DNA from: Paenibacillus sp. An7
GTDB lineage: Bacteria > Bacillota > Bacilli > Paenibacillales > Paenibacillaceae
Assembly (NCBI RefSeq): GCF_009870785.1
Contig: NZ_WTWX01000004.1
Coordinates: 1 to 64,000, forward strand
Reading direction: 5' to 3'
DNA: 64,000 bases
In this document: positions 16,023 through 25,834 of the stretch, one piece after another
How positions within the stretch are numbered: the first letter of the stretch is position 1
Layout of the letters: each line of letters starts with the position of its first letter
Made by a program: the position numbers and the translations under genes
Notes under the pieces: generated by a model
Told to the model about the DNA's origin: nothing
Databases searched by the model: none
What the model saw: only the letters and a program-made list of their open reading frames with translations

Positions 16023-16475
16023 TTAATAAATTTCTAAATTCTTTCCCATCTCATAACAACGGCCGATGTCCATATAACGAATCAATTCATAACCCGATTT
16101 TTTATAGAAAAGCACTCCTTTATGGTTGCCTTCATCTACCATTACTTTTGATTTTTTACACCCCCGTGAAATTCCAAATTGTTCTGCTTTGAGTAACAAT
16201 TCTCTACCGTGATTCTTCCTCTGCTGTTTTGGTGAGACAGCCATCATGTCGATATAAAGCAGATCCCCATGCATCATAAAGTGAATGAAGCCAAATAAAT
16301 CTGATTCGTATGTCGAAGAGGATACCAAAGAAATTCCCCTTGATAATCTGAAGGGGATTTCTTTTATGACTTGATCGATGTCCTGCTTGCTCATGTGAGA
16401 AAGAGGGACTAATTGGGTTTTAATGAGGTCCATGATAGCAGAGTCATCTTGTTTAGGTCTTCGATTTCGAATCAT
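16023..16475 (-). CDS. GNAT-family N-acetyltransferase
   Basis: This 150-aa acetyl-CoA-dependent acetyltransferase has the motif A pattern SPKQQRKNHGRELLLKA (about 91-107) and the motif B region NHKGVLFYKKSGYEL. Substrate unknown. The start ATG 16475 follows AGGAGGTGTTTTCC; a longer reading from 16535 adds 20 residues without a ribosome binding site. It converges with the Gly-rich gene and diverges from the ilv promoter. Confidence 0.85.
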   Translation of the reverse strand: MIRNRRPKQDDSAIMDLIKTQLVPLSHMSKQDIDQVIKEIPFRLSRGISLVSSSTYESDLFGFIHFMMHGDLLYIDMMAVSPKQQRKNHGRELLLKAEQFGISRGCKKSKVMVDEGNHKGVLFYKKSGYELIRYMDIGRCYEMGKNLEIY

Positions 16476-16614
16476 GGAAAACACCTCCTTATTGAGCAAG
16501 TTTTTGTTGAAATAGTATATGTATAGACGGGACAACAGGTGCTGTTTTCTAGGGCAAAACAGTTGTTACAGCAAGGTTTGTACAAAAACTGTAATACTTT
16601 TGAAAAATAAAGTG

Positions 16615-16644
16615 TTGACTATTTCCATAAATGAATCATATAAT
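16615..16644 (+). promoter_or_regulatory. Sigma-A promoter of the ilv-leu operon
   Basis: TTGACT (16615-16620), 18-nt spacer, TATAAT (16639-16644), just ahead of the T-box leader. Confidence 0.85.
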
Positions 16645-16654
16645 GTTCCTAACA

Positions 16655-16997
16655 TTTAACCGCTATAGTTCATCGGCAATGATGAGGACGAAGTTGTAAG
16701 GGCGCTTATGCTCAGAGAGTGGACGGAATATGCTGCAAGCTCCACCATAATCCCTTATATACGAGCTCACCTCGGAGCTGTTTTCCTGAAAGGCATTTGC
16801 TTATTAGGGAAAATCGTAAGTCTACGTTACAGACTAGGTAAGAAGATGGGGTGGGGTTATTTCCCTTACTATTCTTCTACTTGCTAAGGTCAGATTCTGT
16901 GAGGAATCAGACAAAACTGGGTGGTACCACGGAAGAAACAACCTTTCGTCCCTTGCGAGGCACATATTGTGTCCGCTTGAGATGAGAGGTTTTTTTG
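16655..16997 (+). ncRNA. T-box leader, leucine specifier (CTC)
   Basis: This is a tRNA-sensing antitermination leader. The invariant T-box GGGTGGTACCACGG is at 16919-16932. Stem I contains GATGAGGACGAAGTTGTA, AGAGAGTGGACGG and, on its 3' side, GAGCTCACCTCGGAGC, which places the specifier CTC (Leu) at 16766-16768, the same codon as in the Bacillus subtilis ilv-leu operon. The terminator pairs ACCTTTCGTC (about 16940) with GATGAGAGGT (16981-16990) before a U-run. Uncharged tRNA-Leu would permit read-through into ilvB. Confidence 0.95.
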
Positions 16998-17048
16998 TTT
17001 TCTAGTTTGCAAGTTCAATGTAGTTTTTTAGAAGGGGGAGATCTTAGA

Positions 17049-18794
17049 GTGAATGCACATAATTCTGAAATGCGGTCAACAGATCAACTACGAGAAAAAT
17101 GGATGAAGCCGGAAGTCATTACCGGTTCGGATATCTTGCTACGAAGCTTGCTTCTTGAAGGTGTTGAATGTGTGTTTGGTTATCCAGGTGGTGCAGTACT
17201 TTATATTTATGATGCGATGCATGGATTCGAAGATTTCAATCATCTTCTTACACGTCATGAACAAGGTGCTATTCATGCGGCTGATGGTTATGCACGAGTA
17301 AGTGGAAAAGTTGGGGTGTGTATCGCTACTTCAGGTCCGGGTGCTACGAACCTTGTTACCGGAATTGCAACTGCGTATATGGATTCCGTACCTCTTGTTG
17401 TCATCACAGGAAATGTCGCTTCAACTCTGATTGGTACCGATGCATTCCAAGAAGCTGATATTACGGGGATCACCATGCCAATCACGAAACATAGTTATCT
17501 GGTTCGTGATGTCGAAGATTTGCCTCGCGTCATTCACGAAGCATTCCATATTGCGAACACAGGTAGAAAAGGGCCGGTACTCATTGATATTCCTAAAGAT
17601 ATATCTGCAGCAAAGACCCTCTTTAAACCGCATACCGAACCGGTGCATATGAGAGCTTACAATCCGAAAGTAATTCCAAACCGGATTCAGCTTGATAAAC
17701 TGCAACAAGCCATTCAAGAAGCAGAGCGTCCAGTGATTCTAGCTGGTGGCGGGGTTGTATATTCGGGAGGACATGAAGCACTGTATGAATTTGTTAAGCA
17801 AACGGAAATTCCGATTACAACTACACTTCTTGGACTGGGAGGCTTCCCAAGCGGTCATGAATTGTGGATGGGGATGCCCGGAATGCACGGAACATATACA
17901 GCAAATCATGCTATTCAACAAGCTGACCTACTAATCTGTATCGGTGCAAGATTTGATGATCGGGTTACTGGAAAGCTGGATGGTTTTGCACCTAAAGCAA
18001 AAATTGTTCACATTGATATTGACCCGGCTGAGATCGGCAAAAACGTCGCTGCCGATATTCCTATTGTGGGTGACGTGAAAACCGTACTAGAAATTCTTAA
18101 TCAAGATGCAGCTCGTGCTGATAAGGCAGATGCATGGCGAGAACAGATCAAAGAATGGAAAGGCGATCGTCTCTATCATTACAAAGATTCAGATGAAGTT
18201 TTAAAACCGCAGTGGGTTATTGAAATGCTGAATGAGACCACAAACGGCAGTGCAATTGTAACGACAGATGTAGGTCAACATCAGATGTGGGCTGCGCAAT
18301 ACTATAAATTTAATCAACCGCGTTCATGGGTTACTTCTGGTGGTCTTGGTACAATGGGATTTGGTTTCCCTTCTGCGATTGGTGCACAAATGGCTCACCC
18401 AGATCGACTGGTTATTTCCATCAATGGAGATGGCGGAATGCAAATGTGTTCTCAAGAACTTGCCATCTGCGCGATAAACAAAATTCCGGTTAAGATTGTG
18501 GTCATTAATAATCAGGTACTTGGAATGGTTAGACAGTGGCAGGAATTAATTTATGAAAATCGATATAGCCATATTGATTTAGCAGGTAGTCCTGATTTTG
18601 TGAAATTGGCCGAAGCATACGGGGTAAAAGGCTTGCGTGCAACAAACAAAGAGGAAGCTCAGCAAGTTTGGGAAGAAGCAATGAATACGGATGGTCCTGT
18701 ACTTGTCGAATTTGTAGTTAATAAGGACGAAAATGTATATCCGATGGTAATGCAGGGTTCGACAATTGATCAAATGCTGATGGGAGATGCATAA
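17049..18794 (+). CDS. ilvB: Acetolactate synthase large subunit
   Basis: This ThDP- and FAD-dependent enzyme makes acetolactate or acetohydroxybutyrate, the first common step of branched-chain amino acid synthesis. The 581-aa product has VFGYPGGAVLYIYDAMH near the N-terminus, the catalytic-Glu region LLTRHEQGAIHAADGYAR, a central FAD-site domain (ICIGARFDDRVTGK) and the ThDP motif INGDGGMQMCSQEL. I start it at GTG 17049, which follows GAAGGGGGAGATCTTAGA; a longer reading from 16995 starts in the T-box terminator. It is followed 3 nt later by the regulatory subunit. Confidence 0.95.
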   Translation: MNAHNSEMRSTDQLREKWMKPEVITGSDILLRSLLLEGVECVFGYPGGAVLYIYDAMHGFEDFNHLLTRHEQGAIHAADGYARVSGKVGVCIATSGPGATNLVTGIATAYMDSVPLVVITGNVASTLIGTDAFQEADITGITMPITKHSYLVRDVEDLPRVIHEAFHIANTGRKGPVLIDIPKDISAAKTLFKPHTEPVHMRAYNPKVIPNRIQLDKLQQAIQEAERPVILAGGGVVYSGGHEALYEFVKQTEIPITTTLLGLGGFPSGHELWMGMPGMHGTYTANHAIQQADLLICIGARFDDRVTGKLDGFAPKAKIVHIDIDPAEIGKNVAADIPIVGDVKTVLEILNQDAARADKADAWREQIKEWKGDRLYHYKDSDEVLKPQWVIEMLNETTNGSAIVTTDVGQHQMWAAQYYKFNQPRSWVTSGGLGTMGFGFPSAIGAQMAHPDRLVISINGDGGMQMCSQELAICAINKIPVKIVVINNQVLGMVRQWQELIYENRYSHIDLAGSPDFVKLAEAYGVKGLRATNKEEAQQVWEEAMNTDGPVLVEFVVNKDENVYPMVMQGSTIDQMLMGDA

Positions 18795-18797
18795 ATC

Positions 18798-19280
18798 ATG
18801 AATAGACATACGATTGCCGTGCTGGTAAACGATCAGCCAGGAGTACTTCAACGGGTATCAGGTCTGTTCGGTCGCCGTGGATTTAACATCGAAAGTATTA
18901 CAGTAGGTCAATCGGAAGAAGCAGGTTTATCTCGAATGGTCATTGTAACACTTGGAGACGACAAATTACTCGAGCAAATTGAGAAGCAACTTTACAAATT
19001 GATTGATGTAATTAAAGTAGTTAATCTTAGTTCAAATCCAATGGTAGGACGCGAACTAGCGTTGATAAAAGTAAAAGCAGATCCTTCAGAACGACCAGAA
19101 GTAATGGGACTCGTTGAGACTTTCCGCGCTTCAGTCGTGGATATCGGAAATACCTCATTGATGGTACAAGTTGTAGGGGATACAGATAAGATCGATGCAA
19201 TGATTGAGCTTCTGAAGCCTTACGGAATCCGTGAATTATCCAGAACCGGAGTTACCGCAATGATTAGAGGCAATGTATAA
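18798..19280 (+). CDS. ilvN: Acetolactate synthase small (regulatory) subunit
   Basis: The 160-aa ACT-domain subunit activates IlvB and confers valine feedback inhibition. The ACT motif HTIAVLVNDQPGVLQRVSGLF is at residues 4-24 and GFNIESITVGQSEE follows; the C-terminal half is the second ACT-like domain. The gene begins 3 nt after the ilvB stop. Usually called ilvH or ilvN. Confidence 0.95.
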   Translation: MNRHTIAVLVNDQPGVLQRVSGLFGRRGFNIESITVGQSEEAGLSRMVIVTLGDDKLLEQIEKQLYKLIDVIKVVNLSSNPMVGRELALIKVKADPSERPEVMGLVETFRASVVDIGNTSLMVQVVGDTDKIDAMIELLKPYGIRELSRTGVTAMIRGNV

Positions 19281-19383
19281 AAACTTATTAGGATGAATAG
19301 TTAATTCAAGGAATTGTCATTCATTCTCTTTTTTAAAATAATAATTTAGTCATTCACCGCGACAGGAAATCACAGTCCTGAAG

Positions 19384-20510
<1,127 letters not shown>

Positions 20511-20552
20511 GATTTGATTTTAACCGAAAAATAATGATTTAAAATATTCCTT

Positions 20553-20590
20553 CCTAAGCGGCCGTGCGATTATGCGTGAGCCGCTATAGG
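20553..20590 (+). other. Hairpin between ilvC and leuA
   Basis: CCTAAGCGGC (20553-20562) pairs with GCCGCTATAGG (20580-20590). No U-run follows, so it is an intercistronic structure rather than a terminator, and it leaves the leuA ribosome binding site free. Confidence 0.55.
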
Positions 20591-20624
20591 AGGTTAAACA
20601 CAAAATTTTTTGGAGGTGCTGAGT

Positions 20625-22166
20625 GTGCGCAAAATTCATATCTTTGATACTACACTGCGTGACGGAGAGCAATCTCCTGGTGTCAATCTGAACACGCGGG
20701 AGAAACTGGAGATCGCTTATCAGCTTGAAAAATTGGGAGTGGACCGGATGGAGGCTGGTTTTCCGGCTGCCTCCCCGGGCGACCTTGCTGCTGTAAATGC
20801 CATTGCTAGAGCGGTAAAAAACTCAACCGTTATTGGACTTTCACGTTCTAGAGAACAGGATATTGAAGCTGTTCGGGAAGCGCTTCAAGGAGCACAAGAT
20901 CCGTGTATCCACCTGTTTCTAGCTACTTCGCCAATACATCGTCAGCATAAACTTCGCATGGACAAAGCACAGGTGCTTGATACAGCAAGATCTGCCATTC
21001 GGTATGCGAAACGTTATTTTTCCAAAATCGAATTTTCACTTGAAGATGCCGGCCGTACAGAACATGACTTCTTAGTTGAAGTGACTTCGATGGCAGTTCA
21101 AGAGGGAGCAGCCGTTGTAAATATCCCGGATACGGTAGGTTATTTATATCCTGAAGAATATGGTAATCTGTTCAGAATATTAAAAACGCAAGTACCGGAT
21201 ATTGAGAAGGTGCAACTCAGCGCTCATTGTCATAATGATTTGGGTATGGCGACTGCCAATACACTCGCTGCGATTATGAATGGAGCAGATCAAATTGAAG
21301 GTACGGTTAATGGAATTGGGGAACGTGCCGGAAATACAGCTATTGAAGAAATAGCGATGGCTTTAGAGACAAGACAAGAATTATTTGGTGCAAAGACAAC
21401 ACTTGAGTTATCTGAGATTGCTCGGACCAGCCGGCTCGTCAGCAGATTAACGGGTATGGTCGTCCCTGGTAACAAGGCGATCGTCGGTGCTAATGCATTT
21501 GCTCATGAGTCAGGTATCCATCAAGACGGCATGCTCAAAGAAAAAACAACCTATGAAATCATGACACCTGAAACCATTGGACTGAAAGAGAGCAAGCTTG
21601 TACTTGGTAAACATTCAGGTCGACATGCTTTCCGTGAGAAATTGGTCGAGCTTGGGTTTATCCTTGAGGAAGATGAAGTAAACCGAGCTTTTGCACAGTT
21701 TAAAGATCTTGCAGATAAGAAAAAAGAAGTGACGGATGACGATCTAATTGCTCTCTTAGAAGAAAAATTAGTCGATACTCCTGAGGTGTTCAAACTCCAG
21801 GAAATGTATGTTACTTATGGAGATGCTTCTGTACCTGCTGCAAGAATCAGTCTTTGCTTAGAAGACGGTAAGTATGTGACCTCAGAAGCTGAAGGAAATG
21901 GCTCGGTAGATGCGATCTATAATGCGATTGATAAAGCGAGTGGAGAAGACGTTATCCTTGCTGATTATTCTATTAAGTCCGTTACTCACGGTAAAGACGC
22001 TTTGGGTGAAGTACATGTCGTCCTAAGACAGGATAAGATGACGGTGCAAGGACGCGGAGTGAGTACCGACATCCTTGGAGCAAGCGCGCGTGCTTATGTA
22101 GATGCTCTCAATCATCTTGTTGAAAAACGTAAAACATATACAGAGCGAATTAATGTGAATTTATAA
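20625..22166 (+). CDS. leuA: 2-isopropylmalate synthase
   Basis: It condenses 2-oxoisovalerate with acetyl-CoA, the committed step to leucine. The 513-aa product has the DRE-TIM barrel motif FDTTLRDGEQSPGVNL at the N-terminus, the metal-binding SAHCHNDLGMATAN and NGIGERAGN, and a C-terminal LeuA dimer regulatory domain for leucine feedback. The start is GTG 20625 behind TTGGAGGTGCTGA; reading from TTG 20610 would include the ribosome binding site. It is followed by a terminator, so leuB is a separate unit. Confidence 0.95.
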   Translation: MRKIHIFDTTLRDGEQSPGVNLNTREKLEIAYQLEKLGVDRMEAGFPAASPGDLAAVNAIARAVKNSTVIGLSRSREQDIEAVREALQGAQDPCIHLFLATSPIHRQHKLRMDKAQVLDTARSAIRYAKRYFSKIEFSLEDAGRTEHDFLVEVTSMAVQEGAAVVNIPDTVGYLYPEEYGNLFRILKTQVPDIEKVQLSAHCHNDLGMATANTLAAIMNGADQIEGTVNGIGERAGNTAIEEIAMALETRQELFGAKTTLELSEIARTSRLVSRLTGMVVPGNKAIVGANAFAHESGIHQDGMLKEKTTYEIMTPETIGLKESKLVLGKHSGRHAFREKLVELGFILEEDEVNRAFAQFKDLADKKKEVTDDDLIALLEEKLVDTPEVFKLQEMYVTYGDASVPAARISLCLEDGKYVTSEAEGNGSVDAIYNAIDKASGEDVILADYSIKSVTHGKDALGEVHVVLRQDKMTVQGRGVSTDILGASARAYVDALNHLVEKRKTYTERINVNL

Positions 22167-22185
22167 AATCATAAGGATTCGATAA

Positions 22186-22241
22186 AAAAGCCCTTTTTGG
22201 AACTTTTCTCAGACGAGTAAAGATTCCTAAAAAGGGCTTTT
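22186..22241. terminator. Bidirectional terminator after leuA
   Basis: AAAAGCCCTTTTTGGAA pairs with TTCCTAAAAAGGGCTTTT. It ends leuA and also lies just beyond the stop of the converging aldo/keto reductase gene. Confidence 0.85.
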
Positions 22242-22288
22242 CGAGTACTTTTATATTTAATTTGATTCAATTAACTGTTTATATACGT

Positions 22289-23269
22289 CTACCAAGCATA
22301 TGCGTTAGGTGCATGTCCGCCAGGTCCTGGGAAAATTTCATCAAGGCGTTTCATCGTGTATTCATCAAGGCTTACCTCTAGTGCATCCAGTGTACTTTCA
22401 AATTGCTCTATGGTTCGAGGTCCGATAATCGGAGCGGTTACTGCAGGATTTGCCAGCAGCCAAGCAAGAGCAACGTTATCTTGAGGTTCACCAAGTTCAC
22501 GGCAGAGTGCAGCAAACTCTTCCAACTGCTCCCGGTGCTGATCGATGTAAGCTGCATTATTACCGGTACGAGTACCTTCGAGTTTTTTTAGGGCATTACG
22601 GCCAAGCAATCCACCATCCAGTGGACTCCAAGGAATAATCCCAAGTCCTAAATTTTGAGCTGCAGGAAGGACTTCAAGTTCCGGAAGCCGGCAATTTAGG
22701 CTGTATTTATGCTGTTCTGAGATAAGTCCGAGGAAATGCCGCTGTTTGGCAGCACTTTGGGCAACCGCAATTTGCCACCCTGCAAAATTACTAGAGCCAA
22801 CATAGCCGATTTTCCCCTGTGCAATGCTGACTTCAAATGCTCCCCAAAGTTCCTCCCATGAAATGACGGGATCGACGTGGTGCATTTGGTAAAGTTCGAT
22901 ATGATCCGTTTGAAGACGCTGTAATGACCCTTCCAGGTGACGGCGGATTTTATAGGCAGATAAACCTGCGTCATCGTTAGGGCCATCCGTCTGATCCTGC
23001 ATCGAACCATAGACTTTTGTAGCGAGTACCACTCTTTCACGACGGCCACCACCTTGTTTAAACCATCTGCCGATAATCTTTTCAGTTAAGCCGGAATGTT
23101 CACCCCAACCGTATACATTTGCTGTATCAAAAAAATTGATTCCTGCATCAAGAGCTGCATCCATAATTCGGAATGCCTCTTTCTCATCTGTTTCGGGACC
23201 AAAGTTCATTGTACCAAGACATAGTTTACTTACTTTTAAACCAGACTTACCCAGGTAACTGTATTGCAT
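22289..23269 (-). CDS. Aldo/keto reductase (YghZ/Tas-like)
   Basis: This 326-aa NADPH-dependent oxidoreductase reduces aldehydes or ketones; its substrate is unknown. The AKR signatures are LGTMNFGPETDEKEA, FFDTANVYGWGEHS (catalytic Asp and Tyr) and IELYQMHHVDP with its His; the C-terminal coenzyme motif appears as APIIGPRTIEQFE. The start ATG 23269 follows GAAGGATGAGTGGACT; an in-frame ATG ten residues earlier is weaker. It sits on the opposite strand between leuA and leuB and so interrupts the leucine genes. Confidence 0.88.
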   Translation of the reverse strand: MQYSYLGKSGLKVSKLCLGTMNFGPETDEKEAFRIMDAALDAGINFFDTANVYGWGEHSGLTEKIIGRWFKQGGGRRERVVLATKVYGSMQDQTDGPNDDAGLSAYKIRRHLEGSLQRLQTDHIELYQMHHVDPVISWEELWGAFEVSIAQGKIGYVGSSNFAGWQIAVAQSAAKQRHFLGLISEQHKYSLNCRLPELEVLPAAQNLGLGIIPWSPLDGGLLGRNALKKLEGTRTGNNAAYIDQHREQLEEFAALCRELGEPQDNVALAWLLANPAVTAPIIGPRTIEQFESTLDALEVSLDEYTMKRLDEIFPGPGGHAPNAYAW

Positions 23270-23536
23270 AGTCCACTCATCCTTCCTCATAGGAACCAAA
23301 TTTACCTTTCTATGTTATTGTAAACGGTTAATTCGATTTCAATCAACTGATTTACTTACAATCTTTTGAATGAATTATGAAATTGAATGTTGCGGTTATA
23401 GTCTAAACCTATTAAAGCAATAGATTCTATATCTTGGTCAAATCCACCACATCTATGGTACAAAAGTATATAAGAAGTTTACAACGTTGAGAAAATAGAA
23501 GTTTATGATTTTACATAAAAAAGGAGCGTGTTGTTC

Positions 23537-24640
23537 ATGTCAGATGTGAAGAAAATTGCAGTCATTTCAGGTGATGGGATCGGCCCTGAGGTTGTTGCGG
23601 AAGCAGAGAAAGTATTGAAACGGACGGAGGAACTATTCGGTTATACTTTTGAAACGAGTCATGCGTTATTCGGCGGGATTGCTATTGATCAAAAAGGAAC
23701 GCCGCTTCCGGAAGAAACGCTCGAAGTATGTCAGAATGCAGATGCAGTACTGCTTGGAGCAGTGGGTGGTCCACAGTGGGATAATAACCCTAAAGAACTT
23801 AGACCAGAGACAGGATTACTGGGCATTCGCAAGGCACTTGGTTTATTCTCTAATTTACGCCCGGCTGTTGTATTCGATTGTTTGAAAGATGCATCTACCT
23901 TGAAACCAGAAGTTCTAGAAGGAACGGACTTAATGGTGGTAAGAGAACTTACCGGCGGAATCTATTTCGGTGACAAACTTCGCAGACAAGGAGAGCACGG
24001 AGAAGAAGCAGTTGATACCTGTGTTTACAACGTTACAGAAGTGGAACGCATTGTTAGACAGGCTTTTGAAATTGCACAAAAACGGAAAAAGAGACTTGCT
24101 TCTGTAGACAAGGCTAATGTACTGGAAACATCGAGACTATGGCGTGAAGTGGTAAACCGTGTAGCTCCTGACTATCCTGATGTAGAAGTAGAACATGTAC
24201 TTGTTGATAACTGTGCAATGCAGCTTTTACGCAGGCCTGCGAGCTTTGATGTCATTGTAACCGAGAATATGTTTGGAGATATTCTAAGTGATGAAGCAGC
24301 CATGTTGACGGGTTCGATCGGGATGTTATCTTCTGCATCTTTGGGAGAAGGCAGCTTCGGGTTGTATGAACCGGTTCATGGTTCCGCTCCTGATATTGCG
24401 GGACAGGGAGCAGCAAACCCTATTGCAACGATCCTATCTGTCGCTTTAATGTTCCGAATGACTTTTGGATATGAAGATGCAGCAGATGCCATCGAAAAAG
24501 CAGTAGCTAAAGTGCTGGATGAAGGTCATCGTACAAGCGATATTGCAGTAGATAAGAGCCAAGCGATCAGTACTTCAGCGATGGGAGATTTAATCGTGAA
24601 GAATATGGAGAAATCGACACTAGTTTCTTCTATTAAATAA
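23537..24640 (+). CDS. leuB: 3-isopropylmalate dehydrogenase
   Basis: It oxidises and decarboxylates 3-isopropylmalate with NAD+ in leucine synthesis. The 367-aa sequence contains [16 protein letters not shown] at the start, [17 protein letters not shown], the substrate-binding [13 protein letters not shown], and the metal/NAD region [29 protein letters not shown] with [14 protein letters not shown]. The start ATG 23537 follows AAGGAGCGTGTTGTTC. It is detached from leuA by the reductase gene, and leuC and leuD do not follow it; a terminator comes instead. Confidence 0.95.
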   Translation: MSDVKKIAVISGDGIGPEVVAEAEKVLKRTEELFGYTFETSHALFGGIAIDQKGTPLPEETLEVCQNADAVLLGAVGGPQWDNNPKELRPETGLLGIRKALGLFSNLRPAVVFDCLKDASTLKPEVLEGTDLMVVRELTGGIYFGDKLRRQGEHGEEAVDTCVYNVTEVERIVRQAFEIAQKRKKRLASVDKANVLETSRLWREVVNRVAPDYPDVEVEHVLVDNCAMQLLRRPASFDVIVTENMFGDILSDEAAMLTGSIGMLSSASLGEGSFGLYEPVHGSAPDIAGQGAANPIATILSVALMFRMTFGYEDAADAIEKAVAKVLDEGHRTSDIAVDKSQAISTSAMGDLIVKNMEKSTLVSSIK

Positions 24641-25038
24641 GTAACACGATAGAGAGTAGATATTCTTTAGATTTCGTATATGTTTACGGAGAAGAGAGTA
24701 GCTGCTCTCGATCCTTTTCATGTACTGCCCATTTGACTTTGTGTAAAACGAGTGATAGGATCTATATATTATTCTAAATTTCCGCATTTTTCAAAAATAA
24801 TAGACAAGCCCTTACAGCATTTCTTATGTTGTGAGGGCTTTTTTCACCAAATAACGCGGGTGCCTTTTTTTACAAAAATTGCGTTTAAGAACGGGGAAAA
24901 AGGTGTTATAAGGGGTATGGAATCTTTTTTTATTATAAAGAGGAAAACGAACTGTCATAACGAATAGGGTAAAAGAATACGCTATTGAACATAATGTAAA
25001 TAATGCATCCGGTGCGTTTCTACAAGGAGGGTGAACAA
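24641..25038 (+). other. Intergenic region with a promoter-like site and a terminator
   Basis: It contains a GAGAG/CTCTC hairpin near 24693-24709, a promoter-like TTGACT (24733-24738) with a 17-nt spacer and TAGGAT (24756-24761), and a strong terminator at 24806-24840. A transcript of roughly 75 nt could run from the one to the other. The remaining 190 bases up to the next gene show nothing I can name. Confidence 0.4.
24806..24845 (+). terminator. Terminator downstream of leuB
   Basis: AAGCCCTTACA (24806-24816) pairs with TGTTGTGAGGGCTT (24827-24840), followed by TTTT. Confidence 0.85.
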
Positions 25039-25461
25039 ATGAGTTTTTGTTGTGGAGCAAGTATGATTGGAACGAAGGGAACATTAAAACATTACCGTAC
25101 GCAGGTCCACAATGTTCCCCTGCTCTTTTGTCCAGTGTGTCATCGGGTAGAAGTCCATTACAAAGTAGAAAATGAATACGAAATATTAGCTGAATATGCA
25201 CATGGTGATGGTGCTTCTGAGATTGACTTTCAAGATTATGTAATGGAAGACGAAGATACGATTTATGAGAACTGTGTAAACCGTGAGAATGAAGATCCGC
25301 TCGAAGTCGTCCAAAGACAAATCGATACGTCTCTTGACTTGCTGTCCATAGCCAAAAATATAAAAGACGAGAAGTGGGAGAGCGAATTAAAGCGCAGGCT
25401 TGCTGTCATGAGTAAAAAACGCTCAAAGCTGAAGCACAATCAACCGGGAAGACAACCATAG
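25039..25461 (+). CDS. Hypothetical protein with an N-terminal CxxC zinc-finger-like motif
   Basis: The 140-aa protein is not one I can name. Its N-terminus (FCCGASM, then LLFCPVCHRVEVHYKV) resembles the YgiT-type zinc finger, two cysteine pairs about 30 residues apart. The middle is acidic (YVMEDEDTIYENCVNRENEDP) and the C-terminus is helical and basic (SKKRSKLKHNQPGRQP). A strong ribosome binding site (CAAGGAGGGTGAACAA) selects ATG 25039; a longer in-frame ORF from an upstream start lacks one. It is a single-gene unit with its own terminator. Confidence 0.75.
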   Translation: MSFCCGASMIGTKGTLKHYRTQVHNVPLLFCPVCHRVEVHYKVENEYEILAEYAHGDGASEIDFQDYVMEDEDTIYENCVNRENEDPLEVVQRQIDTSLDLLSIAKNIKDEKWESELKRRLAVMSKKRSKLKHNQPGRQP

Positions 25462-25477
25462 TATGTTTGTAAAGACG

Positions 25478-25506
25478 ACCTTTGCCCTAGGGCAAAGGTT
25501 TTTTTA
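25478..25506 (+). terminator. Terminator
   Basis: ACCTTTGCCC and GGGCAAAGGT form a perfect stem with a two-base centre, followed by T7. Confidence 0.92.
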
Positions 25507-25834
25507 TGGAGAAGTCGTCCTTTATACCTGAGCGAAAAGGATTTATCTCAATTATTTCTGTTTATTCGACAGTATCTCTGATTGACTAGGATTGGTAACC
25601 TTGTCTATGATAAAATAGACTTCTTTCAAAGCGGAATCAGCTAGTTTACAAACATTGGCTCACATTAGCGCTATTTCGTATCGAAAAATAGATCTACGAA
25701 AGTCTTACAAAAGGCAAAACCAATGCCCTTCTGATAGGAAGATAACATACTTCAAGGTAGACGGTCTTACTGTTCTGCGACCATTGCTAGTCCGATCGGC
25801 AAGTTCCATTTAAGTAAAAAGGGGGAACCTGAGT
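25507..25834 (+). promoter_or_regulatory. Upstream region of the histidine kinase gene with promoter
   Basis: The best promoter is TTGACT (25582-25587), 18-nt spacer, TATGAT (25606-25611), about 220 nt before the kinase start, leaving a long leader with no terminator or known riboswitch that I recognise. No gene is present. Confidence 0.45.
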
